DNA of 47,431 nt from an uncultured Bacteroidales bacterium (GTDB taxonomy: Bacteria > Bacteroidota > Bacteroidia > Bacteroidales > UBA932), in NCBI GenBank assembly GCA_900318355.1, contig ONKE01000037.1:1-47431 (forward strand), read 5' to 3'. Shown here piece by piece: positions 34,370 to 44,484 of the stretch. Both the position numbers and the translations under genes were made by a program. The notes under the pieces are model-generated. The model was not told the origin of the DNA, made no database searches, and worked only from the letters and a program-made list of their open reading frames with translations. Numbering within the stretch: the stretch's first letter is position 1; the number at the start of each line of letters is the position of its first letter.

Positions 34370-34372
34370 GCT

Positions 34373-34795
34373 ATGTTACAACCCAAGAAAACCAAGTTCA
34401 GAAGAGAACAGAAGGGCGTCATGAAGGGAATGGCCCAGCGTGGCAATCAGCTCGCATTTGGTTCCTTCGGTCTCAAGACGCTTGAAAACTGCTGGCTCAC
34501 CGCCAACCAGATCGAGGCTGCCCGTCAGGCAATTTCCCGTTGCATGAACCGTGAAGGCCAGATTTGGATCCGGGTTTTCCCTCAGAAACCGTTCACCAAG
34601 AAGCCTCTCTCCACCCGTATGGGTAAAGGTAAGGGTGATCCTCAGGGCTTCGTCTGCCCCATCACTCCCGGCCGCATCCTCTTCGAGGCTGAAGGTGTTT
34701 CCTTCGACGTTGCAAAGGAAGCGATGCGCCTGGCCGCCAACAAGCTCCCCGTCGCCACGAAGTTCATCGTCCGCAGGGACTATGTTGTTGAATAA
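34373..34795 (+). CDS. rplP: 50S ribosomal protein L16
   Basis: A 140-residue protein of the large subunit near the A-site tRNA. The start [15 protein letters not shown] and the motifs [34 protein letters not shown] are diagnostic. It is the first ribosomal gene of this operon; normally rpsC precedes it. An in-frame leader of 84 bases separates it from a good promoter. Confidence 0.97.
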   Translation: MLQPKKTKFRREQKGVMKGMAQRGNQLAFGSFGLKTLENCWLTANQIEAARQAISRCMNREGQIWIRVFPQKPFTKKPLSTRMGKGKGDPQGFVCPITPGRILFEAEGVSFDVAKEAMRLAANKLPVATKFIVRRDYVVE

Positions 34796-34813
34796 TATTA
34801 AAGGATCAGAACA

Positions 34814-35008
34814 ATGAAGATAGCAGAAGTTCGCGAAATGTCCGTTGCAGACCTGCAGGACCGCATCGCAGTGGAGAAGGCTAACCTCGATTCGATGAAG
34901 GTCAACCACGCTGTCTCCCCCCTGGAAGACACCTCCAAAATAAAGAAGACCCGCAAGGACATCGCCCGCATGATGATGGTCCTCGCCGAGAAACAGAACA
35001 AGCAGTAA
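34814..35008 (+). CDS. rpmC: 50S ribosomal protein L29
   Basis: A 64-residue two-helix protein located at the exit-tunnel rim. The start [18 protein letters not shown] and the end [12 protein letters not shown] match the family. It lies between rplP and rpsQ, the standard order. Confidence 0.95.
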   Translation: MKIAEVREMSVADLQDRIAVEKANLDSMKVNHAVSPLEDTSKIKKTRKDIARMMMVLAEKQNKQ

Positions 35009-35028
35009 TAATCAGTAGCGACAATATC

Positions 35029-35283
35029 ATGGAAAGAAATCTTCGTAAGGAAAGAATCGGAGTGGTTGTCAGCAACAAGATGGACAAAACGATTGTCGTT
35101 GCTGTCGAAGCCCGCGAGAAGCACCCCATCTACGGAAAGTTCGTCAAGAAGACGACCAAGTTCGTCGCCCAGGACGAAAAGAACGAGTGCAGCGAAGGCG
35201 ACACCGTCCGCATCATGGAAACCAGGCCGCTTAGCAAGACCAAGCGCTGGAGATTAGTTGAAATCGTAGAAAAAGTCAAGTAG
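35029..35283 (+). CDS. rpsQ: 30S ribosomal protein S17
   Basis: An 84-residue OB-fold primary 16S rRNA-binding protein. [19 protein letters not shown] and the family signature [20 protein letters not shown] are present. It ends two bases before the rplN start. Confidence 0.97.
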   Translation: MERNLRKERIGVVVSNKMDKTIVVAVEAREKHPIYGKFVKKTTKFVAQDEKNECSEGDTVRIMETRPLSKTKRWRLVEIVEKVK

Positions 35284-35285
35284 TT

Positions 35286-35651
35286 ATGATACAGCAGGAA
35301 ACACGTTTACAGGTAGCTGACAACAGCGGTGCGAAGGAAGTCCTCTGCGTCCGCGTTCTGGGTGGCACCAACCACCGCTACGCTACCGTCGGCGACAAGA
35401 TCGTCGTCGCAGTCAAGAGCGCAATCCCCGGCGGCGACGCCAAGAAGGGTTCCGTGACCAAGGCTGTCGTAGTCCGTACCAAGAAAGAAATCCGCCGTCA
35501 GGATGGTTCCTACATCCGTTTCGACGACAATGCCTGTGTCCTTCTCAACAACGCAGGCGAGCTCCGCGGCACCCGTATTTTCGGTCCCGTCGCCCGTGAG
35601 CTTCGCGAGAACTATATGAAGATTGTTTCACTGGCACCGGAGGTCCTTTAA
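35286..35651 (+). CDS. rplN: 50S ribosomal protein L14
   Basis: A 121-residue protein at the subunit interface. [27 protein letters not shown] and the C-terminal [14 protein letters not shown] are characteristic and the length is normal. Confidence 0.97.
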   Translation: MIQQETRLQVADNSGAKEVLCVRVLGGTNHRYATVGDKIVVAVKSAIPGGDAKKGSVTKAVVVRTKKEIRRQDGSYIRFDDNACVLLNNAGELRGTRIFGPVARELRENYMKIVSLAPEVL

Positions 35652-35663
35652 TCAGAATTCACT

Positions 35664-35981
35664 ATGAAGAAGTTTCACATTAAGAAAGGTGACACCGTGT
35701 TTGTGAACGCGGGCAACGACAAGGGCAAGACCGGTAAGGTTCTCGAGGTCCTCCGCGACAAGGATCGCGTTATCGTTGAAGGTATCAATATGGTCAGCAA
35801 GCACACCAAGCCCAATGCCAAGCAGCCCCAGGGCGGCATCGTAAAGCAGGAAGCCGGCATCCACATTTCCAATGTCCAGCTCCTCGACCCCAAGAGCGGC
35901 GCTCCCACCAGGGTAGGTTTCCGCATCGAGGACGGCAAGAAGGTTCGCTATGCTAAAAAATCTGGAGAGGAGATCAAGTAA
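35664..35981 (+). CDS. rplX: 50S ribosomal protein L24
   Basis: A 105-residue KOW-domain protein that initiates large-subunit assembly. [23 protein letters not shown] is the KOW motif, followed by [15 protein letters not shown]. It ends two bases before the rplE start. Confidence 0.97.
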   Translation: MKKFHIKKGDTVFVNAGNDKGKTGKVLEVLRDKDRVIVEGINMVSKHTKPNAKQPQGGIVKQEAGIHISNVQLLDPKSGAPTRVGFRIEDGKKVRYAKKSGEEIK

Positions 35982-35983
35982 TT

Positions 35984-36583
35984 ATGGCAAAGAAGAAAAA
36001 TGAAACTGTCGAGGTGGTCGCTCTGCCCGCAGGATATGTTCCGACCCTGAAGAAGGTCTACAAAGAGGAGATCATCCCCGCTCTGATGAAGCAGTTCTCC
36101 TACTCGACCGTCATGCAGGTCCCCAAGATCGTCAAGATCACCATCAACGAAGGTGTCGGCGATGCCACCCAGGACAAGAAGCTCGTCGAAGAGGCCGCTG
36201 AGGAACTCTCGATGATCGTCGGCCAGAAGGCTGTCATCACTTCCTCCAAGAAGGACGTCTCCAACTTCAAGCTCCGTAAGGGTATGCCCATCGGTGCCAA
36301 GGTGACCCTCCGCGACGTCAAGATGTACGAGTTCCTGGAGCGCCTCATCCGCGTTTCCCTCCCTCGTATCCGCGACTTCAACGGTATCGCCGAGAAGATG
36401 GACGGCCAGGGCAACTACACCCTCGGTCTGAAAGAGCAGATTATCTTCCCCGAAATCGATATGGACAAGAACCCCCGTATCCACGGCATGGAAGTTACTT
36501 TCGTCACCACGGCCAAGACTGACGAAGAGGCTTACGCCCTTCTCAAGGCCTTCGGTCTTCCTTTCAAGAAACACAACAACTAA
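35984..36583 (+). CDS. rplE: 50S ribosomal protein L5
   Basis: A 199-residue protein of the central protuberance that binds 5S rRNA. Motifs [21 protein letters not shown] and [10 protein letters not shown] are typical. About 12 N-terminal residues ([12 protein letters not shown]) precede the usual start of the family and are lineage-specific. Confidence 0.97.
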   Translation: MAKKKNETVEVVALPAGYVPTLKKVYKEEIIPALMKQFSYSTVMQVPKIVKITINEGVGDATQDKKLVEEAAEELSMIVGQKAVITSSKKDVSNFKLRKGMPIGAKVTLRDVKMYEFLERLIRVSLPRIRDFNGIAEKMDGQGNYTLGLKEQIIFPEIDMDKNPRIHGMEVTFVTTAKTDEEAYALLKAFGLPFKKHNN

Positions 36584-36594
36584 ACGACAACGCA

Positions 36595-36864
36595 ATGGCA
36601 AAAGAATCAATGAAGGCCCGCGAGGTCAAGCGTGCAAAGCTGGTTGCAAAGTATGCCGAGAAGCGGAAGGCTCTCAAAGAGGCCGGTGACTGGGCCGCCC
36701 TTGACAAGCTCCCGAAAAATGCATCTCCCGTCCGTATGCACAACCGTTGCTCCCTCACCGGTCGTCCGAAAGGCTACATGAGAGATTTCGGCCTGAGCCG
36801 TATTCAGTTCCGCGAGATGGCCTCCAACGGCCTCATCCCCGGTGTCAAGAAGGCCAGCTGGTAG
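36595..36864 (+). CDS. rpsN: 30S ribosomal protein S14
   Basis: An 89-residue S14 of the long, zinc-free type. It has [30 protein letters not shown] but lacks the CxxC pairs of the short zinc-binding form. It is followed by an 84-base spacer before rpsH, the longest gap in the operon. Confidence 0.96.
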   Translation: MAKESMKAREVKRAKLVAKYAEKRKALKEAGDWAALDKLPKNASPVRMHNRCSLTGRPKGYMRDFGLSRIQFREMASNGLIPGVKKASW

Positions 36865-36948
36865 AAAGATTTTACCTTATATAATTAATTATTAACAATC
36901 GGATATCGGGCGCAACACAATCGCGCCGGTCCCAAAAAGACAAACAAA
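36865..36948 (+). other. 84-base spacer between rpsN and rpsH
   Basis: This non-coding gap is several times longer than the others in the operon. It holds an AT-rich run and a small GGCGC/GCGCC hairpin (36909-36913 with 36923-36927). No promoter of the TAnnTTTG type is visible. It might be a binding site for an autoregulatory ribosomal protein, which is speculation. Confidence 0.3.
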
Positions 36949-37344
36949 ATGACTGATCCAATTGCAGATTACCTGACCAGGATTCGCAACGCTTACCGCG
37001 CCGGTAAGAAGATCGTCGAGGTCCCTTCCTCCAAGATGAAGGCCGAACTCACCCGTATCCTGTGCGAAAAGGGCTACATCCTCAGCTACAAGGTAGTTGA
37101 CGGCACCCCTTTCAACACTCTCAAAATCGCATTGAAGTATCACCCTCAGACCAAGGCCGCTGCCATCAAGGGTATCGACCGTATCTCCAAGCCGGGTCTG
37201 CGCCGCTATGCCGCCGCCGACAACCTGCCTCGCGTTCTCAACGGTCTGGGTATCGCCATCCTCACCACTTCCAAGGGTGTCGTCACCGACAAGGAAGCCA
37301 AAGAGCTTGGTGTAGGCGGTGAAGTGATTTGCTATGTTTATTAA
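36949..37344 (+). CDS. rpsH: 30S ribosomal protein S8
   Basis: A 131-residue primary 16S rRNA-binding protein, the translational repressor of the spc operon in E. coli. [19 protein letters not shown] at the start and [31 protein letters not shown] at the end are diagnostic. Confidence 0.97.
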   Translation: MTDPIADYLTRIRNAYRAGKKIVEVPSSKMKAELTRILCEKGYILSYKVVDGTPFNTLKIALKYHPQTKAAAIKGIDRISKPGLRRYAAADNLPRVLNGLGIAILTTSKGVVTDKEAKELGVGGEVICYVY

Positions 37345-37363
37345 TTTTTAACAACGCAGAATA

Positions 37364-37924
37364 ATGTCAAGAATCGGTAAATTGCCTGTAAACCTTCCGG
37401 CCGGCGTCTCCGTCTCCGTGAGCGACGACAACGTGGTGAAGGTGAAAGGCCCTCAGGGTGAGCTCTGCCAGCAGGTCAATCCTGTCATCAAGGTCACGGT
37501 TGAGGGAAATGAAATCAAGTTCACCCGCCCGGACGATCTTCCTGCCAACCGCTCGATGCACGGTCTGTACCGCGCACTCGTCCACAACATGGTTGTCGGT
37601 GTGTCCAAGGGCTACGAGATCCGTCAGGAACTCGTGGGTGTGGGTTACCGCGTGGACGTCCAGGGTCAGCTCCTGACCTTCGCCCTCGGTTATTCCCACG
37701 ACATCCAGCTTCTCCTTCCCGCAGAGGTCAAGGCTGAAGCCGCACAGGTCCGTAAGGGTGAGAACCCTGTCCTGATTCTCCGGAGCATCGACAAACAGCT
37801 CCTGGGTCAGGTCGCTGCCAAAATCCGTTCGTTCCGCAAGCCGGAGCCGTATAAGGGCAAGGGTATCAAGTTTGTTGGCGAGCAGCTGCGCCGCAAGGCC
37901 GGCAAGAGCGCTTCTGCCAAATAA
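37364..37924 (+). CDS. rplF: 50S ribosomal protein L6
   Basis: A 186-residue two-domain protein near the sarcin-ricin loop. It has MSRIGKLPVNLPAGVSVSV and the C-terminal signature PEPYKGKGIKFVGEQLRRKAGKS. The length is normal. Confidence 0.97.
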   Translation: MSRIGKLPVNLPAGVSVSVSDDNVVKVKGPQGELCQQVNPVIKVTVEGNEIKFTRPDDLPANRSMHGLYRALVHNMVVGVSKGYEIRQELVGVGYRVDVQGQLLTFALGYSHDIQLLLPAEVKAEAAQVRKGENPVLILRSIDKQLLGQVAAKIRSFRKPEPYKGKGIKFVGEQLRRKAGKSASAK

Positions 37925-37939
37925 TTAGGAGGATGAATT

Positions 37940-38302
37940 ATGGCACTGAGTAAAATTGAAAGAAGAAAGAGGATCCACTACCGCATCCGCAAGCATGTCA
38001 ACGGTACCGCTGAGCGTCCTCGTCTGGTTGTTTTCAGAAGCAACAAGCAGATTTATGTCCAGGTCATCGATGATGAGCAGGCTGTGACCCTGGTCGCCGC
38101 CGCTTCCAACGACAAGGAACTTGCCGCACAGTGCAAGGGCAAAGCCGGTAAGGAAGCCGCCGCCATCGTCGGCAAGGCCATCGCAGAGCGCGCCCTGGCA
38201 AAGGGTATCGCCGAAGTCGCATTCGACCGCGGCGGATATCTCTACCATGGCAGAGTGAAATGTTTGGCAGACGCTGCCCGTGAAGGCGGCCTTAAATTCT
38301 AA
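37940..38302 (+). CDS. rplR: 50S ribosomal protein L18
   Basis: A 120-residue 5S rRNA-binding protein with [20 protein letters not shown] and the closing [32 protein letters not shown] precedes the start codon. Confidence 0.97.
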   Translation: MALSKIERRKRIHYRIRKHVNGTAERPRLVVFRSNKQIYVQVIDDEQAVTLVAAASNDKELAAQCKGKAGKEAAAIVGKAIAERALAKGIAEVAFDRGGYLYHGRVKCLADAAREGGLKF

Positions 38303-38310
38303 TCGGGACT

Positions 38311-38829
38311 ATGGCAAATACAAATGTAAAAAGAGTCAAGACCTCTGACCTCGAGCTGAAGGACAGACTGGTAGCCATCAACAGGGTAACCAAGGTTACC
38401 AAGGGTGGCCGTCATTTCCGCTTCGCAGCCATCGTTGTGGTTGGAGACGAAAACGGTGTTGTCGGCTACGGTCTCGGCAAGGCCAATGAAGTGACCGCTG
38501 CGATTCAGAAGGGTATCGAGGATGCCAAGAAGAATCTGGTCAAGATTCCGGTCATCAACAAGACCATCCCTCACGAGCAGGTCGCCAAGTTCGGCGGCGC
38601 CGAGGTTTTCATGAAGCCTGCGGCCCCCGGTACCGGTGTGAAGGCCGGTGGTGCTATGCGTGCCGTGTTCGAGTCCGTGGGCGTTCAGAACGTCCTTGCC
38701 AAGAGCAAGGGTTCTTCCAACCCTCACAACCTCGTCAAGGCCACTGTCGCCGCCCTCACCGAGATGCGCGACGCCTATACTGTCGCCGGTCTCCGTGGCG
38801 TTCCTATGACCAAGGTATTTAACGGATAG
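38311..38829 (+). CDS. rpsE: 30S ribosomal protein S5
   Basis: A 172-residue protein that contributes to decoding fidelity. [33 protein letters not shown] and [21 protein letters not shown] match the family. It is followed by rpmD after 12 bases. Confidence 0.97.
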   Translation: MANTNVKRVKTSDLELKDRLVAINRVTKVTKGGRHFRFAAIVVVGDENGVVGYGLGKANEVTAAIQKGIEDAKKNLVKIPVINKTIPHEQVAKFGGAEVFMKPAAPGTGVKAGGAMRAVFESVGVQNVLAKSKGSSNPHNLVKATVAALTEMRDAYTVAGLRGVPMTKVFNG

Positions 38830-38841
38830 GAGGATACGGAT

Positions 38842-39021
38842 ATGGCAAAGTATAGAATTACCCAGATTATCAGTTCCAATGGTGAGACCCGTCGCCAGAA
38901 GGCGAACCTCGCATCCCTGGGCATCCACAGGATGAACCAGACCGTCGAGGTCGAGAAGACCCCGGTTACTACCGGCATGCTTCAGAAGGTTCTCCACCTT
39001 GTCAAGTTTGAAGAAATCTAA
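38842..39021 (+). CDS. rpmD: 50S ribosomal protein L30
   Basis: A 59-residue protein starting MAKYRITQIISSNGETRRQ, with the family motif LGIHRMNQTVEVEKTP and ending LVKFEEI. AGGAGGATACGGAT precedes the ATG. It sits between rpsE and rplO, the expected position; not all bacteria keep this gene. Confidence 0.95.
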   Translation: MAKYRITQIISSNGETRRQKANLASLGIHRMNQTVEVEKTPVTTGMLQKVLHLVKFEEI

Positions 39022-39041
39022 AGCAGAGGAGGACACACAAT

Positions 39042-39494
39042 ATGAATCTTACGAATCTCAAACCCGCAAAGGGCGCGACCAAGAATTCCAAGCGTGTCGG
39101 TCGTGGCGAAGGCTCCGGTAAAGGCGGCACCGCCACCCGCGGTACCAAGGGTGCGCAGGCCCGTGCCGGTTATTCCCACAAGATTGGTTTCGAAGGCGGC
39201 CAGATGCCTATCCAGCGCCGTCTGCCCAAGTTCGGCTTCAAGAACCCTACACGCGTCGAGTTCCAGCCGGTGAACGTTTCCGCTCTCCAGGCTCTCTTCG
39301 AGGCCACTGGCAAGACCGTCATCGGTCTTGACGAACTGGTCGAGGCCGGTCTCGCCGCTCCGAAGGACCTCGTGAAGATCCTTGGCAACGGCGAACTCAC
39401 CGCCAAGCTCGAAGTGTCTGCCGACGCTTTCAGCAAGTCCGCAGTGGCAAAGATCGAGGCTGCAGGAGGAAAGACAACTATCGTTGAGGAATAA
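39042..39494 (+). CDS. rplO: 50S ribosomal protein L15
   Basis: A 150-residue late-assembly protein with NLKPAKGATKNSKRVGRGEGSGKGGTATRGTKG, whose loop threads the large subunit, and GFEGGQMPIQRRLPKFGF. It precedes secY as usual. Confidence 0.97.
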   Translation: MNLTNLKPAKGATKNSKRVGRGEGSGKGGTATRGTKGAQARAGYSHKIGFEGGQMPIQRRLPKFGFKNPTRVEFQPVNVSALQALFEATGKTVIGLDELVEAGLAAPKDLVKILGNGELTAKLEVSADAFSKSAVAKIEAAGGKTTIVEE

Positions 39495-39502
39495 TACGCC
39501 TT

Positions 39503-40840
39503 ATGAAGAAGTTCATCGAAACGATCAAGAACATCTACAAGATCGAGGAGTTGCGCAAGAGGATAGGTTACACTCTCCTCTTGATCCTCGTCTATCGACT
39601 CGGGTGCTTTATCGTGCTCCCGGGTATCGATGCGACGCTCCTGGCCGGTCTGCAGAGCAGCACTCAGGAAGGTCTCGTAGGCCTCCTGAACATGTTCTCC
39701 GGCGGCGCCTTCGGTAACGCTTCGATCTTCGCCCTGGGTGTGATGCCCTACATCTCGGCATCCATCGTCATCCAGCTTCTGGGCATGTTCGTTCCCTATT
39801 TCCGCAAGCTTCAGATGGAAGGCGAGAGCGGTCGTCGCAAGATCAACCAGCTGACCCGCTACCTGACCATCCTCATCCTTGCGATCCAGGGTCCCGCCTA
39901 CATGGCCCAGGTTCACAACCAGCTCCCTCCGAGCGCCTTCGTGGCCGTCGGTCAGATGGGTTGGAGCAACTTCGCCTTCAACCTCGTCAGCACCATCATC
40001 CTGATGGCCGGATCGATGTTTGTGATGTGGCTCGGCGAGCGTATCACCGACCGCGGTATCGGCAACGGTATCTCCCTCATCATCATGATCGGTATCGTCG
40101 CCCGTCTGCCTTATGCGCTCACCGCTGAAATCGGCGAGAAGATGACCACCACCAACGGCGGTCTCCTCCTCCTGATTGTCGAGCTTGTGGTGCTGTTCCT
40201 CGTGTTCGTGGCCGCCATCGCCCTCGTGCAGGCTGTCCGCCGCGTTCCCGTCCAGTACGCCAAGCGCGTTGTAGGCAACCGTCAGTACGGCGGTGTCCGC
40301 CAGTACATTCCCTTGAAGATCAATGCGGCCGGCGTTATGCCTATCATCTTCGCACAGGCCCTGATGCTCTTCCCGCTCCTCTTCTCGAGGTGGGATGCCA
40401 CCCGTGGCCTCGCCGCCACCTTGGGCAACTACAAGGGATTCTGGTACAACTTTATTTTCGCAATCCTTGTCGTCATCTTCACATATTTCTACACCGCCGT
40501 CACCGTCAACCCGACCATGATGTCTGAGGATATGAAGAAGAACGGCGGCTTTATCCCTGGAGTCAAGCCCGGCAAGAAGACCGCCGAGTACCTCGACGCC
40601 ATCATGTCCCGCGTCACTCTCCCCGGTTCCATCTTCCTGGCCATCATCGCCATCCTTCCGGCATTCGCGATGATCCTCGGCGTGAGCAACTCCTTCGCGA
40701 GCTTCTACGGCGGCACCTCGCTGCTGATCCTCGTCGGTGTTGTCCTCGACACGCTCCAGCAGATTGAGAGCTACCTGCTTATGCGCCACTACGACGGTCT
40801 GATGAAGACCGGACGCCTGACAGGACGCTCGGGAATGTAA
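39503..40840 (+). CDS. secY: Preprotein translocase subunit SecY
   Basis: A 445-residue central channel of the Sec translocon with about ten membrane helices. Signatures include FSGGAFGNASIFALGVMPYISASIVIQLL (plug and helix 2), GERITDRGIGNGISLIIMIGI, RRVPVQYAKRVVG and the final LQQIESYLLMRHYDGLMKTGRLTGR. Its place within the ribosomal operon is standard. Confidence 0.97.
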   Translation: MKKFIETIKNIYKIEELRKRIGYTLLLILVYRLGCFIVLPGIDATLLAGLQSSTQEGLVGLLNMFSGGAFGNASIFALGVMPYISASIVIQLLGMFVPYFRKLQMEGESGRRKINQLTRYLTILILAIQGPAYMAQVHNQLPPSAFVAVGQMGWSNFAFNLVSTIILMAGSMFVMWLGERITDRGIGNGISLIIMIGIVARLPYALTAEIGEKMTTTNGGLLLLIVELVVLFLVFVAAIALVQAVRRVPVQYAKRVVGNRQYGGVRQYIPLKINAAGVMPIIFAQALMLFPLLFSRWDATRGLAATLGNYKGFWYNFIFAILVVIFTYFYTAVTVNPTMMSEDMKKNGGFIPGVKPGKKTAEYLDAIMSRVTLPGSIFLAIIAILPAFAMILGVSNSFASFYGGTSLLILVGVVLDTLQQIESYLLMRHYDGLMKTGRLTGRSGM

Positions 40841-40847
40841 TTTATTG

Positions 40848-41627
40848 ATGATTGTAAGGAAGATGGTCAGACCCAAGACAGAGGAAGAAATCGAGCTCCT
40901 TCGCATCAACGGAGAGCTGGTGTCCCGTACACTGGCAGAAGTCGGTAAGGCAGTCGCCCCCGGTGTGACAACCAAAGAGTTGGACAGGGTGGCTGAGACT
41001 TTCATCCGTGATCATGGCGCCGTTCCCAATTTCCTCGGTTTCGACGGTTTCCCCTCATCCATCTGCGCCTCGGTCAACGACGTCGTCGTCCATGGTTTTC
41101 CTTCGGACTACGTACTGAAAGAAGGCGATATCGTCTCGATTGACCTTGGCACGCTCTACAAGGGCTACAACGGAGACTCCGCCTACACCTTCCCTGTCGG
41201 GGAGGTGGACGCGGATACCCGTCAGCTCCTGGATGTAACCAAGGAGTCGCTCTTCAGGGGCATTGCAGAGGCTGTGGCGGGCCACAGGGTCGGTGACATC
41301 GGACACGCGGTACAATCGTATGCGGAAAGTTTCGGATTCGGCGTCGTCCGTGAGCTGGAAGGCCACGGAATCGGCCGCAAGATGCACGAAGAGCCGGGCG
41401 TTCCCAACTATGGGAAGCCGGGCCGCGGGCCTAAGCTTGTGGACGGAATGACGATCTGCATCGAACCGATGATCAACGCGGGGACACGCGGTGTGTACTT
41501 AGCTAAGAATGGTTGGGCAGTACACACGGCCGACCACCGCAAATCGGCGCACTTCGAGCTTACGGTTGTTGTCCGGCACGGACATGCTGAGCAGCTGTCG
41601 ACCTTCGATTATATCGGGAAGGACTGA
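40848..41627 (+). CDS. map: Type I methionine aminopeptidase
   Basis: A 259-residue dinuclear-metal peptidase that removes the initiator methionine. Visible metal-binding motifs are VSIDLGTLYKGYNGDSAYTF (two Asp), GHGIGRKMHEEP (His), TICIEPMI (Glu) and SAHFELTVVV (Glu). I used ATG 40848; a start at ATG 40863, preceded by AAGGA and closer to the usual family start (KTEEEIELLR), is also possible. The order secY-map-infA-rpmJ is typical. Confidence 0.94.
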   Translation: MIVRKMVRPKTEEEIELLRINGELVSRTLAEVGKAVAPGVTTKELDRVAETFIRDHGAVPNFLGFDGFPSSICASVNDVVVHGFPSDYVLKEGDIVSIDLGTLYKGYNGDSAYTFPVGEVDADTRQLLDVTKESLFRGIAEAVAGHRVGDIGHAVQSYAESFGFGVVRELEGHGIGRKMHEEPGVPNYGKPGRGPKLVDGMTICIEPMINAGTRGVYLAKNGWAVHTADHRKSAHFELTVVVRHGHAEQLSTFDYIGKD

Positions 41628-41655
41628 AAACAGTTAATTTTAAAGTGAGATTTTA

Positions 41656-41874
41656 ATGTCGAAACAAGCATCAATCGAGCAGGATGGGGTCATCGTTGAG
41701 ACGCTCCCCAATGCAATGTTCAAAGTCGAGCTGGAAAACGGACACGTCATCCTCGCCCACATCTCCGGGAAGATGAGGCAGAACTTCATCCACATTCTTC
41801 TTGGGGACAAGGTTCGGGTTGAAATGTCACCTTATGATTTGACCAAAGGAAGAATATCCTTCAGATACAAATAA
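41656..41874 (+). CDS. infA: Translation initiation factor IF-1
   Basis: A 72-residue OB-fold factor that binds the ribosomal A site during initiation. [39 protein letters not shown] and [22 protein letters not shown] are diagnostic. Confidence 0.97.
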   Translation: MSKQASIEQDGVIVETLPNAMFKVELENGHVILAHISGKMRQNFIHILLGDKVRVEMSPYDLTKGRISFRYK

Positions 41875-41886
41875 AATTCCAATACC

Positions 41887-42003
41887 ATGAAAGTCAAGAC
41901 ATCCATCAAAAAGCGCAGCGAGGATTGCAAGATTGTCCGCCGCAAGGGCAAGCTCTATGTGATCTGCAAGAAGAACCCCAAGTTCAAAATGCGCCAAGGA
42001 TAA
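41887..42003 (+). CDS. rpmJ: 50S ribosomal protein L36, zinc-free form
   Basis: A 38-residue protein beginning [20 protein letters not shown] and ending [10 protein letters not shown]. Of the four zinc ligands of the classic form only Cys14 and Cys27 remain; the positions equivalent to Cys11 and His32 are Ser and Lys. It is therefore a C-minus L36, as usual in this phylum. It sits between infA and rpsM as expected. Confidence 0.95.
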   Translation: MKVKTSIKKRSEDCKIVRRKGKLYVICKKNPKFKMRQG

Positions 42004-42040
42004 TATCATCTTTGTATAACAAATTAAGTAAGATAAGAAT

Positions 42041-42418
42041 ATGGCAAGAATAGCCGGTGTTGATTTACCCAACAACAAACATGGAGAGATTGGCCTGACC
42101 TACATTTTCGGTATCGGCCGCTCCTCGGCGAGGAAAATCCTTGACGCCTGCGGCGTTCCCTACGACACGAAGGTCAGCGAGTGGAACGACGATCAGATCG
42201 CTAAGATCCGTGCCGAAATTAACGAAAACTACAAGATTGAGGGCGAGCTCCGCTCCTCGGTCCAGATGAACATCAAGCGCCTGATGGATATCGGTTGCTA
42301 CCGTGGCATCCGCCACCGCATCGGCCTTCCCGTCCGCGGCCAGAGCACCAAGAACAACGCCCGTACCCGCAAAGGAAAGAAGAAGACCGTTGCCAACAAG
42401 AAGAAAGCGACCAAATAA
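42041..42418 (+). CDS. rpsM: 30S ribosomal protein S13
   Basis: A 125-residue head protein contacting the P-site tRNA and L5. [57 protein letters not shown] and a basic tail are characteristic. Confidence 0.97.
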   Translation: MARIAGVDLPNNKHGEIGLTYIFGIGRSSARKILDACGVPYDTKVSEWNDDQIAKIRAEINENYKIEGELRSSVQMNIKRLMDIGCYRGIRHRIGLPVRGQSTKNNARTRKGKKKTVANKKKATK

Positions 42419-42428
42419 GCGATGAATT

Positions 42429-42818
42429 ATGGCAAAGAAGACTACCACAACAAAAAAGAGAGTCGTTAAGGTTGACGCCGCCGGTCAGGCGCACATTTCC
42501 GCAACCTTCAACAACGTGATCGTCTCCCTGACCAACAGCGTGGGTCAGGTGATCAGCTGGTCCTCAGCCGGCAAGTGCGGTTTCCGCGGTTCCAAGAAAA
42601 ACACCCCCTACGCCGCCCAAATGGCCGCTGAAGATGCTTCCCGTACCGCTTTTGATGCGGGTCTGCGCAAGGTCAAGTGCTATGTGAAGGGCCCCGGTTC
42701 AGGCCGTGAGTCCGCCATCCGGAGCATCAACAACTCCGGCATCGAGGTGACCGAGATCATCGACGTCACTCCCATGCCTCACAACGGTTGCCGTCCGAAA
42801 GGCCGTCGTAAAGTTTAA
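42429..42818 (+). CDS. rpsK: 30S ribosomal protein S11
   Basis: A 129-residue platform protein with [44 protein letters not shown] and the end [18 protein letters not shown]. It lies between rpsM and rpsD. Confidence 0.97.
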   Translation: MAKKTTTTKKRVVKVDAAGQAHISATFNNVIVSLTNSVGQVISWSSAGKCGFRGSKKNTPYAAQMAAEDASRTAFDAGLRKVKCYVKGPGSGRESAIRSINNSGIEVTEIIDVTPMPHNGCRPKGRRKV

Positions 42819-42839
42819 CCTTCTAAAGATACATTCGCT

Positions 42840-43445
42840 ATGGCAAGATATACTGGACCCAGTACCAAGATCGCGCGTAAGTTCGGCGAGCCCATCTACG
42901 GCGCCGACAAGTATTTTGAGAAGAGGAATTTCCCTCCGGGACAGCACGGTGCATCACGCAAGCGTGCACGCAAGGCCACTGACTATGGCATGCAGCTCAA
43001 GGAGAAGCAGAAGGTCAAATACATGTACGGAGTTCTGGAGCGTCAGTTCCGCAACACCTACGAGAAGGCCTCCCGCATGCCCGGACAGAAGGGTGAGAAC
43101 CTCGTGATTCTCCTCGAGTCCCGCCTTGACAACATCGTCTACCGTCTTGGCATCGCCCCCACCCGCGCAGCTGCCCGTCAGCTCGTCCTCCACTGCCACA
43201 TCACCCTCAACGGCGAGGTTTGCAACATTCCTTCCGCACAGGTGAAGCAGGGTGACGTCGTCGCGGTCCGCGAGCGTTCCAAGAGCCTTGAGGTGATCCA
43301 GAAGAGCGTTGCCTCCGCAGCCAAGTATTCCTGGCTCGAGTTCGACGCTTCCGCCCTCTGCGGCAAGCTCCTCAATGTTCCTGTCCGCGCCGAGATCCCC
43401 GAGACTATCAACGAACAGCTCATTGTCGACCTCTATTCCAAGTAG
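42840..43445 (+). CDS. rpsD: 30S ribosomal protein S4
   Basis: A 201-residue primary 16S rRNA-binding protein with [56 protein letters not shown] and the S4 domain [30 protein letters not shown]. It lacks the N-terminal zinc-binding Cys set. Confidence 0.97.
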   Translation: MARYTGPSTKIARKFGEPIYGADKYFEKRNFPPGQHGASRKRARKATDYGMQLKEKQKVKYMYGVLERQFRNTYEKASRMPGQKGENLVILLESRLDNIVYRLGIAPTRAAARQLVLHCHITLNGEVCNIPSAQVKQGDVVAVRERSKSLEVIQKSVASAAKYSWLEFDASALCGKLLNVPVRAEIPETINEQLIVDLYSK

Positions 43446-43471
43446 TATTTAACACCTTAACACGAACCATT

Positions 43472-44482
43472 ATGGCAATCTTAGCATTTCAGAAGCCGGA
43501 TAAGGTCATCATGCTCGAAGGCACCGACACCGTCGGCCGCTTCGAGTTCCGTCCGCTCGAGCCTGGTTACGGCCAGACCATCGGCAATGCCCTCCGCCGC
43601 ATTCTGCTCTCATCCCTGGAAGGATTTGCCATCAGTTCGATCCGCGTAGCCGGTGTGGACCAGGAGTTCCAGACCATTCCGGGCGTGATCGAAGGGATGC
43701 AGGAAATCATTCTCGGTCTCAAGCAGGTCCGTTTCAAGAGGATGGTGGAGACGGTTGACACCGAAACGGCGAATATCACGGTCAGTGGCAAGAACGAGTT
43801 CACCGCCGAGGATATCTCCAAGGGATTGTCTTCCTTCAAGGTGTTGAATCCGGAGCTCAAGATTTGTTCCCTTGAGCCCTCCGTCAAGCTTGAAATCTCC
43901 ATTACCATCACCAAGGGCCGCGGTTTTGTTCCGGCCGACGAGGAGAGGGATGAAAATACGCCCATCGGCACCATTCCGGTGGACGCCATCTACACCCCTA
44001 TCCGCAAGGTCAACTGGACCGTGGACGACTGGCGCGTCGAGCAGAAGACCGACTATGAGAAGCTCAACCTTGAGATCGTGACCGACGGCTCCATTACGCC
44101 GAACGCCGCGCTCCAGGAGGCAGCCAACATTCTCATCTATCACTTCAAGCTCTTTACCGACGACAAGAAGCTCACCCTCGAAAACGTTGTCGAATCCGAA
44201 TCCGACGAGCTCAACGAGGAGCAGCTCCGCATGCGTCACCTCCTTCTCGGAAAACTTTCCGACCAGGGACTTTCGGTGCGCGCCTACAACTGCCTGAAGG
44301 CAGCCGATATCGACACTTTCGCCGACCTGGTTTCCTACTCCCGCAGCGAACTGATGAAGTTCCGCAATTTCGGCCGGAAATCCCTCAACGAAATCGATAT
44401 CCTCATCGAGAAGATGAAGCTTTCCTTTGGGATGGATGTCAGAAAGTATAATATTGAACCCAAGAAAAAGAATAACGTTTAG
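43472..44482 (+). CDS. rpoA: RNA polymerase alpha subunit
   Basis: A 336-residue subunit that nucleates RNA polymerase assembly. The N-terminal domain has [26 protein letters not shown], and the C-terminal domain has [42 protein letters not shown], the DNA- and activator-binding module. It is followed after two bases by rplQ. Confidence 0.98.
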   Translation: MAILAFQKPDKVIMLEGTDTVGRFEFRPLEPGYGQTIGNALRRILLSSLEGFAISSIRVAGVDQEFQTIPGVIEGMQEIILGLKQVRFKRMVETVDTETANITVSGKNEFTAEDISKGLSSFKVLNPELKICSLEPSVKLEISITITKGRGFVPADEERDENTPIGTIPVDAIYTPIRKVNWTVDDWRVEQKTDYEKLNLEIVTDGSITPNAALQEAANILIYHFKLFTDDKKLTLENVVESESDELNEEQLRMRHLLLGKLSDQGLSVRAYNCLKAADIDTFADLVSYSRSELMKFRNFGRKSLNEIDILIEKMKLSFGMDVRKYNIEPKKKNNV

Positions 44483-44484
44483 AT

